In this document: positions 41,374-50,320 of the stretch, piece by piece
How the letters are laid out: every line of letters starts with the position of its first letter
Position numbering within the stretch: the first letter of the stretch is position 1
Translations under genes and position numbers: made by a program
DNA from: Acidobacteriota bacterium
Lineage (GTDB): Bacteria; Acidobacteriota; Blastocatellia; Pyrinomonadales; Pyrinomonadaceae
Direction: 5' to 3'
Assembly (NCBI GenBank): GCA_016716435.1
Contig: JADJWI010000003.1
Location: forward strand, 496,001-560,000
Length of the DNA: 64,000 nt
The notes under the pieces: generated by a model
What the model was told of the DNA's origin: nothing
The model's input: only the letters and a program-made list of their open reading frames with translations
The model's database searches: none

Positions 41374-43056
41374 ATGGTTCACAAAGTCTCGAAACTTGCA
41401 CTCTACCTTTTTGCAGTTGTTGTTTTTCCTATCATTGGCTTTGCCCAAGAGGCAGAACCCAGGCGTTGCTGGGATGTTCCACCGCCCGCAAACCAACAAG
41501 CCCTGGGCATTGATGAACGGATCGATCAGGCGTTTCGTCCCGTAGCCAATTGTTGGGAAGCAACCGTTTTTTACGAGGCTCCGTTACCTACTCCCTTTAA
41601 TCTTCCGATCGTTCTATACCTCTTGATCGGCGGCGCTTTGTTTTTCACCTTAACGTTCGGCTTTGTGAACATTCGCAGATTCCCGCTGGCTCTCAATGTC
41701 GTCCGCGGTAAATACGACGACATCGAGATGGCCGGCGATGCTGAACACAAGGAACCGCACATCGAGAAATCAGAGATCCTAACCGTCGATGGCGACATTC
41801 CGGAGACCATCAAGGACGAAGGCCACCACGGCGAGGTAAATCACTTCCAGGCCCTTGCCACGGCCGTCTCGGGTACCGTTGGCCTCGGCAACATCGCCGG
41901 AGTCGCGATCGCCGTCGGCATCGGCGGCCCGGGAGCAACCTTCTGGATGATCATCGCCGGTCTTTTGGGAATGTCCTCGAAATTCGTCGAGTGTACGCTC
42001 GGCGTAAAATATCGCGACATCGACAAGGACGGCACCGTCCACGGCGGCCCGATGTATTACCTCTCTCGCGGGCTTTCGGAGAAGGGCCTTGGCGGGCTCG
42101 GCAAGGTGCTTGCCATTATCTTTGCGATCTTCTGCGTCGGTGGATCGTTCGGCGGCGGAAACGCATTCCAGGCAAATCAAGCGACAACCCAGCTGACAAC
42201 TATTCTCGGCCTTGAGGGCGGTGCGACCCGGACCGTGATCGGCATTATCATGGCCATTCTTGTCGCGGTCGTCATCATCGGCGGCATCAAACGCATCGCC
42301 AAGGTGACCGACAAGCTTGTCCCGCTGATGGCGATAATCTATATCCTCGCCTCGCTGGTCATTATACTCGCCCATTTCTCTGAGATACCGGCAGCGATCG
42401 GCGTGATCATCTCGGGCGCGTTCACGCCCGAAGCAGGCGTCGGAGGTATTGCAGGCGTTATCATTCAGGGCTTCCGGCGTGCAGCGTTCTCGAACGAGGC
42501 AGGAGCCGGCTCGGCCGCTATCGCTCACTCGGCCGTTCGGACAAAATACCCGGCCAGCGAAGGCCTCGTCGCACTTCTCGAGCCCTTCATCGACACGGTC
42601 GTTATCTGTACAATGACCGCGATCGTCATCGTTCTCTTTAATATGGACGGCTATTTCCAGTACGGCGGAACCAGCGTAATGATCGGCGGACAGGCCGTTG
42701 ACGGCGTTGACCTTACAGCCCGGGCCTACAATGACGTACTGCCCGGCTTTAACGCCGTGCTGACGGTAGCGATCGTCCTCTTCGCGTTCTCGACGATGAT
42801 CTCCTGGTCGTACTATGGCCTTCAATCGTGGAAATACCTGTTCGGGCGTTCGGCCGCTGCCGACCTTTCGTTCAAGGTGCTCTTCTGCATCTTTGTGGTC
42901 ATCGGTGCGGCAGCCTCGCTTGGCTCGGTCCTCGCGTTCTCCGACGCGATGATCCTGGCGATGGTCTTCCCGAACATGATCGGGCTTCTGCTCCTCTTCC
43001 CGCGTGTGCGTGAAGAACTGAACCGATACCTGAAGGCGATCGGAAAGTCGTCGTAG
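41374..43056 (+). CDS. Alanine/glycine:cation symporter (AGCS family)
   Basis: A 560-residue transporter. The AGCS core starts about residue 65 and includes FQALATAVSGTVGLGNIAGV, GGPMYYLSRG, GIKRIAKVTDKLVPLMAIIY and the RAAFSNEAGAGSAAIAHSAVR motif (about 365). It should import alanine or glycine with Na+ or H+. The unusual part is the N-terminus: a signal-peptide-like helix ending GFAQEAEPRRC and a periplasmic loop before the first canonical helix. I start at ATG 41374, preceded by GAGGTGAAA. I looked for a glycine riboswitch in the 165-nt leader and saw none. Confidence 0.92.
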   Translation: MVHKVSKLALYLFAVVVFPIIGFAQEAEPRRCWDVPPPANQQALGIDERIDQAFRPVANCWEATVFYEAPLPTPFNLPIVLYLLIGGALFFTLTFGFVNIRRFPLALNVVRGKYDDIEMAGDAEHKEPHIEKSEILTVDGDIPETIKDEGHHGEVNHFQALATAVSGTVGLGNIAGVAIAVGIGGPGATFWMIIAGLLGMSSKFVECTLGVKYRDIDKDGTVHGGPMYYLSRGLSEKGLGGLGKVLAIIFAIFCVGGSFGGGNAFQANQATTQLTTILGLEGGATRTVIGIIMAILVAVVIIGGIKRIAKVTDKLVPLMAIIYILASLVIILAHFSEIPAAIGVIISGAFTPEAGVGGIAGVIIQGFRRAAFSNEAGAGSAAIAHSAVRTKYPASEGLVALLEPFIDTVVICTMTAIVIVLFNMDGYFQYGGTSVMIGGQAVDGVDLTARAYNDVLPGFNAVLTVAIVLFAFSTMISWSYYGLQSWKYLFGRSAAADLSFKVLFCIFVVIGAAASLGSVLAFSDAMILAMVFPNMIGLLLLFPRVREELNRYLKAIGKSS

Positions 43057-43077
43057 TAAGTTCGTTAAGTCAGAACA

Positions 43078-43115
43078 AGAGGCCATCTCATTTCGTGTGA
43101 GGTGGCCTCTTTCGC
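43078..43115 (+). terminator. Intrinsic terminator after the symporter gene
   Basis: AGAGGCCATCTCA (43078-43090) pairs with TGAGGTGGCCTCT (43098-43110), a 13-bp stem with one G-U wobble and a 7-nt loop, followed by TTTCG. It lies 21 nt after the symporter stop and 12 nt before the next gene's ATG. Confidence 0.7.
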
Positions 43116-43122
43116 AAAAGGA

Positions 43123-44556
43123 ATGTCGGACGAACCCACAGCAAATACTCGAAGGACACTTTGGCGGTGGTTGGTAACTATCGCTTCCGGCCTCGTGGTC
43201 TATGCCTTTCCGCCGCCGGAGGGAATTGCGCCCGAGGCCTGGACGCTTTTCGCCGTCTTTATCGCGACCATCGTCGGCTCGATAGTTCAGCCGCTGACAG
43301 GAAGCGCAATGGTCCTGCTCGGCGTGATCGCGACCGTTCTATTTGGTGCCCTGAAGCCCACCGATGCGTTAAAGGGTTATGCCGAGCCGGTCGTCTGGCT
43401 TGTGCTTTCGGCCTTTTTTCTCTCGGTCGGGATGATAAAAACCGGGCTCGGCCGCCGCATCGCACTTCTTTTCATCAGGCTCATGGGCCGCCGCACCGTC
43501 GGACTCAGCTACGCACTGATCGGCACCGACTTCGTCCTCGCCTCGATGATCCCTTCAAACGCCGCCCGCAATGGCGGTGTGATCTTGCCGATCGCCCGAA
43601 GCATTTGCGAGACGTACGATTCAAGGCCCGAGGATGGCACTGCCGGCCGGCTCGGCACATACCTGATGTCGCTGCTCTATCAGGCGGACGTCATCATCTG
43701 CGCGACCTTCATCACCGGCCAGGCCTCGAACATCATCATCGCCGACCTGGTCCAGAAGAATGCCGGTATTCAGATCGGCTATCTCGGATGGTTCGCCGCC
43801 GCGATCGTGCCGGCCATTCTCTCGCTCATTGCGGTGCCTTATCTGGTCTCTCGGATGTCGCCGCCGGAGATCAAGGAAACCCCTGAGGCGGAGCGTTTCG
43901 CCCGAGAAGAGCTGGACAAGCTCGGCAAGGTCAAACGCGGCGAATGGCTGATGCTTGCCGTCCTCGTCGGCGTGGTCGTGATGTGGACGACAAAGGACCA
44001 TCTTCACAGCATTGACACCGCTATTGTGGCGATGGCCGGCATCTGCGGCCTGCTTATCGCGAAGGTCATCGATTGGAAGGACCTAATGGGCGAGCACAAC
44101 GCCTGGTCCGTCTTTATCTGGTACGGCGGGTTGGTTAACATGGCCGCACAACTCAGCAACACCGGCCTGACGAAGGTCTTTGCCGAGTCAATGGGCGGCT
44201 ACACTTCCGGAATGACCTGGGTCGCGGCCCTTGCATTGCTCGCCCTTGTTTATTTCTATACGCACTATCTTTTTGCTTCGATAACGGCCCACGTCCTCGC
44301 GATGTTCGTCCCGTTCGTCGCGGTTACGCTCACCGTTGGTGCCCCTGCCGGGCTTGCCGTGTTGCTGCTCGCCTATTTCTCGAACCTCAACGCCGGTCTA
44401 ACGCATTACGGAACGACACCCGCACCGATCTACTTCGGCACCGGGTATGTCTCGCTGCAAACCTGGTGGAAGATCGGCTTCGTCGCTTCGGTGGTCAACA
44501 TCATTATCTGGGGAACGGTCGGAGTCGCCTGGTGGAAGCTTCTCGGCTGGTGGTAG
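43123..44556 (+). CDS. SLC13/DASS-type dicarboxylate transporter
   Basis: A 477-residue carrier of the CitT/2-oxoglutarate-malate translocator group. About eleven hydrophobic segments carry LVLSAFFLSVGMIKTGLGRR, SMIPSNAARNGGVILPIA and the late NLNAGLTHYGTTPAPIYFG, which are the two re-entrant signature regions. It lacks the RCK domains of the other SLC13-type gene here (20232). The likely substrate is a di- or tricarboxylate. I start at ATG 43123; the open frame begins inside the upstream terminator hairpin at 43102, which argues against that start. Confidence 0.9.
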   Translation: MSDEPTANTRRTLWRWLVTIASGLVVYAFPPPEGIAPEAWTLFAVFIATIVGSIVQPLTGSAMVLLGVIATVLFGALKPTDALKGYAEPVVWLVLSAFFLSVGMIKTGLGRRIALLFIRLMGRRTVGLSYALIGTDFVLASMIPSNAARNGGVILPIARSICETYDSRPEDGTAGRLGTYLMSLLYQADVIICATFITGQASNIIIADLVQKNAGIQIGYLGWFAAAIVPAILSLIAVPYLVSRMSPPEIKETPEAERFAREELDKLGKVKRGEWLMLAVLVGVVVMWTTKDHLHSIDTAIVAMAGICGLLIAKVIDWKDLMGEHNAWSVFIWYGGLVNMAAQLSNTGLTKVFAESMGGYTSGMTWVAALALLALVYFYTHYLFASITAHVLAMFVPFVAVTLTVGAPAGLAVLLLAYFSNLNAGLTHYGTTPAPIYFGTGYVSLQTWWKIGFVASVVNIIIWGTVGVAWWKLLGWW

Positions 44557-44585
44557 AAAAAAGAGGCCGGGAAGATATCCCGGCC
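44557..44585 (-). terminator. Intrinsic terminator of the PpiD-like gene
   Basis: Read on the minus strand, GGCCGGGA (44578-44585 complement) pairs with TCCCGGCC (44565-44572 complement) around a 5-nt loop and is followed by CTCTTTTTT. It lies 26 nt beyond the stop of the PpiD-like gene (44611). The same hairpin may end the convergent transporter transcript, though it lacks a T-run on that strand. Confidence 0.7.
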
Positions 44586-44610
44586 CCGCGTCATTGAGCT
44601 AAGCTCCCAA

Positions 44611-46623
44611 CTAGTTAGTCGGGATGTTGAGCGGCATCTGCGGCATGCCCGTTGGAGGGGCTGTCGCCGCATCGGCGGCATCGATCTTGGAGATGGCATC
44701 TTCGTAAATTACGATGCGGCCCGCTTCGTCCATCTTCCGCCGAGTCGCGGCAAGATATTCCGAGAACAATTCGCCACGCTTGCGTGTAAGCATCTGCTCG
44801 GTCAGCGTATCCCGCTGCTTCGCAAATTCTTCCATATTCGCCTCTTCCCGGCTCTTTACACCGACGATGTAATAATTCTCACCGATCTTTATCGGCTCTT
44901 TCGTCACCTCGCCCGCCCGCAGGCCGTAGATGGCGTCCTCAAGCTGTTCGCTGGTCGAAGCCGCGGGACCATCGCCAAGCGGCGAACCGAGGATGAAGCT
45001 CTTGCTTTCTTGAGCTGTCAGGTTCTGGCCCGAGGCCGCGGCCGCAAGGCCATCGGCAGAGTTTGCTCCGCCGGCGATCTGCTTTGCGATGTTCTCGATC
45101 TGCTCGCGGGCCTTTTCAAGCTTTACCACATCGACGAGCTTGCTGCGGACCTCTTCGAACTCTGCATCCCGCGGCTCTTTCTTTTCGACCAGAAGCGGGA
45201 TGGCAAAGCCCTCCGGGACAGGTATTGCGTCACCGACGTCGTTCGCGTTCTGCAGCCCGGCAATGCCTTCCTCAAACTGCGGCGAAACGCCGACCGTGTC
45301 CACGTTGTCGCCCGGAACTATGAACGGTGTTTCGCGGACCATATCAGCCGCGTTCATGTTGGCTTGGCCGGCGAACGCCTGTGCCGTTTTCTGAACGTCC
45401 TTGCTCTGTTTAAGCGAATCGGACACCGTCTTCGAGAGCTCAGCCGCCGCGGCATAAGCACGTCGGTTGCGGAGGCTCACCTCAAGCTCGCGACGAGCAT
45501 CTTCAAAGCTCTTCGGCACCGCCTCGCCACGCCAGAGAATAAAATAGCGTCCCTGATAGCTGATCGGTTCGCTGACCTGGCCCGGCTGCATTTTCAAAAG
45601 CTGCTGGTAAGGATCAGTCGGGTTGTTAAGGTTTTCACGGACCGGGCCCGGAAGTTCGCCGCCCTTGACCGAGCTCACCGGGTTCTCTGACTGCCCCCGT
45701 GCCAGATCGGCAAACGCCTGCTCAGAAACGGCCGCACCGCCCTGCCGGAGTTGCTGAACAAGTCCGGTCGCTTTTTCATAGACCTGACCGTCAAATTCGG
45801 GCTTGGCAACGCGAAGCACGATCTCGCGTCCCCTTACGCCTGCGATACGCTTGTCTTCCGGCAGTTTGTCGTATTCGGCCCGAAGGTCCGCGTCAGAGAT
45901 CGGAAGCTTTTCGCCGATCTTTGCCGTATTAAGAAATACGTACCTTATCTTCTTCTGCGGCTGGCTTATGTAATAGCTCTGCTTGTTCTTTTCAAAGTAT
46001 TGGCGAAGGTCGTCGTCCGATGGAGTGATGCTTTTCGCAAGGTCCGCCGGGCTGACCACAAGATACGAAACATCAAACTCTGTGTTCCGCCGCTGATAAT
46101 CCTTGAGCACTTCCTCTTCAGAAACCGTCACGCCGGAGGTAACGAACGCCCGAAGTTTTTCGGCGCTCAGGTCATCGCGGATGCTCTCCTCAAGCGCCCG
46201 GACGCTACCGAACTGAAGCACGGCGTTCTGCTCGTACCGATCCTGGTCGAAGGGCGTGCCGTCCGCCGGCTTAAAGGCCTTTCGAATCTCAGTAGCGACC
46301 TCGGCGTCCGACGCTGTCAGCCCAAGCCGGGCTGCCTCAACCCGGGTGACTCGGCTGCTGATCAGGCTTTCAAGAAGCGTCTTCGCCGGGAACGGCCGGC
46401 CCTGGCTGAACCGTGCGTAGTTTTCCTTCTGGCGGGCAAGCTCGCCTATCGTAATGGTCTCGCCGCTGACGGTCGCCGCAGTTTCAGTGCTGGCCGTCAG
46501 ATTTGCGGCCAGGTCGGTGCGGGTCGGCGCATAAAAGAGCACAAGGCTCAGCACCATAACGACCGCAAAGGTCAGGAGGACGATATTGCGCGTCTTCTCA
46601 AGCTTGGAAATGAACTTCAACAT
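44611..46623 (-). CDS. PpiD-like periplasmic peptidyl-prolyl isomerase/chaperone
   Basis: A 670-residue envelope chaperone. A short basic N-terminus and a membrane helix (about 15-32, IVLLTFAVVMVLSLVLFY) anchor it, a SurA-like N domain follows (FSQGRPFPAKTLLESLISSR, EIRKAFKPADGTPFD), and a parvulin-type PPIase domain (about 265-375, GREIVLRVAKPEF to YQGRYFILW) sits in the middle. A second SurA-like segment and a C-terminal tail complete the PpiD layout. It assists outer membrane and periplasmic protein folding. A Shine-Dalgarno AAGG lies 9 nt before the ATG. It is divergent from nadK. Confidence 0.88.
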   Translation of the reverse strand: MLKFISKLEKTRNIVLLTFAVVMVLSLVLFYAPTRTDLAANLTASTETAATVSGETITIGELARQKENYARFSQGRPFPAKTLLESLISSRVTRVEAARLGLTASDAEVATEIRKAFKPADGTPFDQDRYEQNAVLQFGSVRALEESIRDDLSAEKLRAFVTSGVTVSEEEVLKDYQRRNTEFDVSYLVVSPADLAKSITPSDDDLRQYFEKNKQSYYISQPQKKIRYVFLNTAKIGEKLPISDADLRAEYDKLPEDKRIAGVRGREIVLRVAKPEFDGQVYEKATGLVQQLRQGGAAVSEQAFADLARGQSENPVSSVKGGELPGPVRENLNNPTDPYQQLLKMQPGQVSEPISYQGRYFILWRGEAVPKSFEDARRELEVSLRNRRAYAAAAELSKTVSDSLKQSKDVQKTAQAFAGQANMNAADMVRETPFIVPGDNVDTVGVSPQFEEGIAGLQNANDVGDAIPVPEGFAIPLLVEKKEPRDAEFEEVRSKLVDVVKLEKAREQIENIAKQIAGGANSADGLAAAASGQNLTAQESKSFILGSPLGDGPAASTSEQLEDAIYGLRAGEVTKEPIKIGENYYIVGVKSREEANMEEFAKQRDTLTEQMLTRKRGELFSEYLAATRRKMDEAGRIVIYEDAISKIDAADAATAPPTGMPQMPLNIPTN

Positions 46624-46807
46624 CTGTGATTACCTTAATGGAACGCTCCACGCGTGAAATAGGGACAAACTCAAATCGTATCAGAATTACAGGCCCGATT
46701 CCAATAAAAGGCCCGCATTTCAACCGTAGGCTGCCACCCGCCGAAATGGGCCTATTGCTTTTTTGATGCGGTTTCATAAATACTCTAGCAGTTAGCTGCG
46801 CGAGCCT

Positions 46808-47677
46808 ATGAACCCTCCAACTGCCATTCGAACCGTCGGCATCGTCGTCAAGCCCAATCATGACGAGGCTTGGCAGACTGCCTGCGAGCTCGCCGAATGG
46901 CTCGCGGCTAGGGACATCGCCATTGCGGGCGAGCCCTTCTGCCCTGCCGAAGCTCTCGGCGCTTCCTCGCCCGAACCGCCCGCGTCGCTGGAAACAGCCG
47001 ACCTGATGGTCGTGCTCGGCGGTGATGGAACGATGATCTCGACCGCGCGTTTGGTCGGCGATGCGGAGCCGCTGGTGCTCGGCATCAATTACGGAAGCCT
47101 TGGTTATTTGACGGATTTTCGCATCGAAGAGATGCACATCGCGCTCGAGGCGATCTTTGAGGGCAATTATGAGATCGACCGCCGCGTCATGCTCCGGGCT
47201 GAGCACTGCCGCGGCGATGAGAAGCTTGCCGAAGGCCGCGTGCTCAATGATGTTGTTATCAACAAGGCTGCTCTCGCTCGAATTATCGAGATCGAGGTCC
47301 GGCTCAATGGGCTTTACGTCAACTCTTTCCGCGCTGACGGCCTGATCGTCTCGACCCCGACCGGCTCGACCGCCTATAACCTTTCCGCCGGCGGGCCGAT
47401 CGTTTTCCCCTCAATGAATGCCGTCGTCCTGACGCCGATCTGCCCGTTCACGCTCACCAACCGGCCGATCGTTATGCCGGACGACGCCGAGATCGAACTC
47501 ATCCTCCAGAATGAAAACGAAGGCGTTGTGCTGACCCTCGACGGCCAGATCGGCTACGCGATGCACTCGCACGACCGTGTGATGATCCGCAAAAGCCGAA
47601 CGACCTTCAACCTCGTCCAGCCGCCGAACCGTAACTATTTCGATGTTCTCCGAAACAAACTGAAATGGGGCCGATGA
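46808..47677 (+). CDS. nadK: NAD kinase
   Basis: A 289-residue ATP-NAD kinase of normal length that makes NADP. The catalytic GGDGT motif is at 71-75 (VVLGGDGTMISTARL), the NAD-binding GSTAYNLSAGGPIVFPSM follows near 190, and NEVVI-like NDVVINKAAL gives the substrate-binding strand. It is expected in the cytoplasm. It stands divergent to the PpiD-like gene, 184 nt apart, and ends 1 nt before the convergent hypothetical gene at 47678. Confidence 0.96.
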   Translation: MNPPTAIRTVGIVVKPNHDEAWQTACELAEWLAARDIAIAGEPFCPAEALGASSPEPPASLETADLMVVLGGDGTMISTARLVGDAEPLVLGINYGSLGYLTDFRIEEMHIALEAIFEGNYEIDRRVMLRAEHCRGDEKLAEGRVLNDVVINKAALARIIEIEVRLNGLYVNSFRADGLIVSTPTGSTAYNLSAGGPIVFPSMNAVVLTPICPFTLTNRPIVMPDDAEIELILQNENEGVVLTLDGQIGYAMHSHDRVMIRKSRTTFNLVQPPNRNYFDVLRNKLKWGR

Positions 47678-48007
47678 TCACATGATCTGGTCCACTCTCA
47701 AACGCCTATAGATCAATGTCGGTTTCGGATCAAAAGCCGGGAACGCGACATCCATGAACCAATCTGCAAAATCGCGGCAGTTCGGCAAATACTCCGGCAA
47801 TGCATCAACAAGCGGCTTCCAACCGTCCATCTCTTCATTTATCTCAACCTCAAGGTCACCGTCGATCTTGATGATGGTCGCAATTCGGTCCACGATCTCG
47901 AGGTCCTGTTTGTAAACATAGACCGACTCGATACTTTCCCACAGTATCTCCGCAAGGCGTCCATCCGCCGTTAGTAAAAGGTGCGAATCGTTGAAATCGA
48001 TGGTCAT
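47678..48007 (-). CDS. Acidic hypothetical protein coupled to the alkyltransferase-like gene
   Basis: A 109-residue soluble protein, acidic overall, ending FDPKPTLIYRRLRVDQIM. No family motif is recognised; the WESIESVYVYKQDLEIVDR region looks like a beta-alpha fold and could be an immunity- or partner-type protein. Its ATG overlaps the stop of the alkyltransferase-like gene by 4 nt (ATGA), which is strong evidence of translational coupling and perhaps of a joint role. Confidence 0.7.
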   Translation of the reverse strand: MTIDFNDSHLLLTADGRLAEILWESIESVYVYKQDLEIVDRIATIIKIDGDLEVEINEEMDGWKPLVDALPEYLPNCRDFADWFMDVAFPAFDPKPTLIYRRLRVDQIM

Positions 48008-48369
48008 TTGGCCTTTTTGCTCAACAAGGTGGTCTTCTCTTTCCGGGCGTTGATTTCGTGTAGGTACAATTTAAGGTCGCACCGGCCTTTGGCGTTAAAC
48101 TCTACGCCTTCTTGCTCCAGCATCTGTTGTTGCAAGTTCAAAGGGATCGTCAGCCTTCCGGTCGAGCACTTTCCCTGCGAATTTATCACCCTCTGCCAAG
48201 GAACATTTTCCGCATCCGCCGAGTGCATCGCATAACCGACCGTCCGCGGTGTATAACCCTCGCCAAGCACCGACGCGATCTGCCCATACGTCATCACCCG
48301 CCCCCGCGGTATCCGCCGGACAATTTCGTAAACCCGCTCGCGATATTTTTTGTCGTTTCCGCTACCCAC
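48004..48369 (-). CDS. Alkyltransferase-like (ATL) DNA-binding protein
   Basis: A 121-residue protein of the MGMT/ATL fold. The N-terminal winged helix GRVMTYGQIASVLGEGYTPR binds DNA. Where MGMT has the alkyl acceptor in PCHR, this protein has PWQRV, so the reactive Cys is replaced by Trp. Such ATL proteins cannot repair O6-alkylguanine but bind it and direct nucleotide excision repair. It is the first gene of a coupled pair with the gene at 47678-48007. Confidence 0.9.
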   Translation of the reverse strand: MGSGNDKKYRERVYEIVRRIPRGRVMTYGQIASVLGEGYTPRTVGYAMHSADAENVPWQRVINSQGKCSTGRLTIPLNLQQQMLEQEGVEFNAKGRCDLKLYLHEINARKEKTTLLSKKAK

Positions 48370-48392
48370 AGTTCAGGAAAGCAAAGAAAGCG

Positions 48393-49028
48393 TTAGCTCC
48401 GCATCAAAACTGTTCTCGCTGGGGCTCCATCGCCGGTTCCGCCGATGTATTTTAGCGGCAGGCAGGCGATGTCGTAATCGCCCGGTTCAATGCCGCGAAG
48501 GTCGAGCCCCTCGAGGATCACTATTTCTTTCTCGAGTAGCGTGATGTGCACCGGATGCCCATCTGTGCCGAATGCCTCGATCGAAAGGTAATCGATGCCG
48601 ACCAACTTCACGCCCGCATCAGCAAGTTTGCGCGCGGTCGCGGCTGAGATCGCGGTGAAGTCCGTCCGAAACCCTGCCTCCGGGTTATTCCAGAAAGCCG
48701 AGTTTCGAGTCCGAAACACGACCCGCTCAACGCCGTCAAGAGGCCCGAGATGCTCAGGCTCTATTAGCATTACGTCATCCGGCACCCCGACCACACGGCA
48801 CGGACCGATCATCTTCTCAAGTTCGAGATCATCAACCCTTCGTGTGCCTTCGATAAAGTGGTTCGGCGCGTCAACGTGCGTCGCCGTATGGGCGCCGAAG
48901 CAAAGATGCGAGACATTCGCCGCACCGCCATCGGCGAGCTTGAGCACCGCCTCGATCTGCACTCGCGGGTCGCCCTCGTAGATCGGGACATCCTCGCTGA
49001 TCGGGACCGTTACGTCGAAGATCTTCAT
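48393..49028 (-). CDS. Cyclase family protein (kynurenine formamidase-like)
   Basis: A 211-residue enzyme of the KynB/cyclase family. The metal motif HTATHVDAPNH (His47, His51, Asp53, His57) is intact. It probably hydrolyses an N-formyl or cyclic amide; kynurenine formamidase (tryptophan breakdown) is the best-known activity but other substrates are common. It lies 24 nt upstream of the ATL gene on the minus strand and is divergent from the GNAT gene at 49099. Confidence 0.88.
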   Translation of the reverse strand: MKIFDVTVPISEDVPIYEGDPRVQIEAVLKLADGGAANVSHLCFGAHTATHVDAPNHFIEGTRRVDDLELEKMIGPCRVVGVPDDVMLIEPEHLGPLDGVERVVFRTRNSAFWNNPEAGFRTDFTAISAATARKLADAGVKLVGIDYLSIEAFGTDGHPVHITLLEKEIVILEGLDLRGIEPGDYDIACLPLKYIGGTGDGAPARTVLMRS

Positions 49029-49098
49029 TCGTTCATTTTAACCCAAGTTCCGCCGCGGCACGCTTTGCGCAAATACGAGTTTGCGGGAAACTATCGTT

Positions 49099-49386
49099 AT
49101 GGATATCAAGCGGATCGAAAAGGGCGGTCGCGGCGCATTTATCATTAAGGGCGAAGACGGCAAGCGGGTCGCCGAAATGACATACGTTACCGCCGGCGAA
49201 ACGGGCTTCATCATCGACCACACCGAGGTCGATGAAAGCCTTCGCGGCCAAAAGGTCGGCGACAAGCTGCTGGCCGAAGCCGTGAATTATGCTCGCGAAA
49301 AAGGGCTCAAGATCTACGCCACCTGCCCGTTCGCTCTGCGTAAGCTTAACGGCAACGCCGAATATGCGGACGTTTTCGGCGGATAG
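49099..49386 (+). CDS. GNAT-fold N-acetyltransferase, YjdJ-like
   Basis: A 95-residue short GNAT of the YjdJ type. The core FIIDHTEVDESLRGQKVGDK followed by LLAEAVNYAREKGLKIYATC binds acetyl-CoA; the C-terminal NGNAEYADVF is also typical. I start at ATG 49099; a TTG at 49081 only adds six residues. It overlaps nothing but lies 22 nt before the mqnA start. Substrate unknown. Confidence 0.85.
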   Translation: MDIKRIEKGGRGAFIIKGEDGKRVAEMTYVTAGETGFIIDHTEVDESLRGQKVGDKLLAEAVNYAREKGLKIYATCPFALRKLNGNAEYADVFGG

Positions 49387-49408
49387 GGCACTTCGCTCCG
49401 CGTTTGCC

Positions 49409-50212
49409 ATGAACACGCCTCGCATCTCAGCCTCAAGCTATTCGAACACCGCACCGCTCGTGTGGTCGTTTCTCTATGGCCGCGGCCGCGGCAGTGTCGA
49501 GCTGATACTTGATAATGCGCCGGCACGTTCCGCCGAGCTGCTCTCGCAGGGACGGGTTCATGCGGCGCTCGTTCCGGTCATCGCATCGCAGTTCATCGAG
49601 GGCGTTCGTCTTGTTCCGGGCGTTTGTGTCGGGGCAAAAGAGAGCGTCCGGAGCGTTTGCATTGTGACCCGCGGCGGCGAACTCGAGGACGTCCGTAGCA
49701 TCTCGCTCGATGTCTCATCGCGAACGAGCGTCGCCCTGACCAAGATCATCTTCCGTGAATTCCTTGGCCGCGAACCCGAATGGCGCGACGCGCCGCCCGA
49801 TATCGACGCAATGCTCTCTGTTTCAGACGCAGCCCTGCTCATCGGCGATCCTGCATTGGCAATTTCGTCCGGCGTTGAAGGCAGTGGGCAGAGCTTTCGC
49901 GTCTTCGACCTCGTCGAGCTGTGGAGAAAGTACACCGGACTCGGTTTTGTTTTTGCAATGTGGATGACACGGCACGAAGAGCTTTCTGTTGACCTCGCCG
50001 CCGCCCGCGACGAGGGACTTGAGCATCTCGACGAGATCGCCGCAAACTACGCGGGCGAGATCGGGCTCACGGCTGAAGCGATGAAAGCCTATTTAAGCAA
50101 AAATATTTCTTATTCGGTTAGCGAGGAGATGGAGGAAGGCCTGACGCTTTATCTGGACCTGGCAAAAAAACACGGCCTGACGACGGATCGCAGGCCGCTC
50201 AAGTTTACTTGA
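49409..50212 (+). CDS. mqnA: Chorismate dehydratase of futalosine menaquinone synthesis
   Basis: A 267-residue periplasmic-binding-fold enzyme that converts chorismate to 3-enolpyruvylbenzoate, the first committed step of the futalosine route. The family marks RISASSYSNTAPLVWSFLYG, NAPARSAELLSQGRVHAALV and GLGFVFAMWMTRHEE are present. I start at ATG 49409; the frame is open upstream from 49289 but that part overlaps the GNAT gene. mqnC follows at 51122, so two of four pathway genes lie here. Confidence 0.9.
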   Translation: MNTPRISASSYSNTAPLVWSFLYGRGRGSVELILDNAPARSAELLSQGRVHAALVPVIASQFIEGVRLVPGVCVGAKESVRSVCIVTRGGELEDVRSISLDVSSRTSVALTKIIFREFLGREPEWRDAPPDIDAMLSVSDAALLIGDPALAISSGVEGSGQSFRVFDLVELWRKYTGLGFVFAMWMTRHEELSVDLAAARDEGLEHLDEIAANYAGEIGLTAEAMKAYLSKNISYSVSEEMEEGLTLYLDLAKKHGLTTDRRPLKFT

Positions 50213-50218
50213 AACCGC

Positions 50219-50320
50219 TTAAAAAATGCCCGAGTAAAATATCAAAACCCACGCCGAGACCGCCACAAAGACCAAAAGGCCAAGGTCTGTCGTCCCGATC
50301 TGTTGTTCCCGATTTTCCAT
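50219..50320 (-). CDS. 33-residue membrane protein
   Basis: A short minus-strand frame, ATG 50320 to TAA 50219, encodes a polar N-terminus (MENREQQIGTTD) and one strong membrane helix (LGLLVFVAVSAWVLIFYSG). AAGGAC lies about 12 nt upstream. It sits alone in a 260-nt space downstream of the YdeI-like gene, in the same direction. The polar-then-helix layout is protein-like, and I think it is a real small membrane protein; no homologue is known to me. Confidence 0.5.
   Translation of the reverse strand: MENREQQIGTTDLGLLVFVAVSAWVLIFYSGIF

Noticed and set aside
41779..43086. 435-residue minus-strand frame over the AGCS symporter
   Set aside because: Antisense shadow of a conserved membrane protein; acidic, Asp-rich and motif-free.
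43102..43122. Upstream start for the dicarboxylate transporter
   Set aside because: It falls within the terminator hairpin; ATG 43123 is a better start.
45751..46629. 292-residue plus-strand frame over the PpiD-like gene
   Set aside because: Shadow frame of a protein with clear SurA/parvulin content on the other strand.
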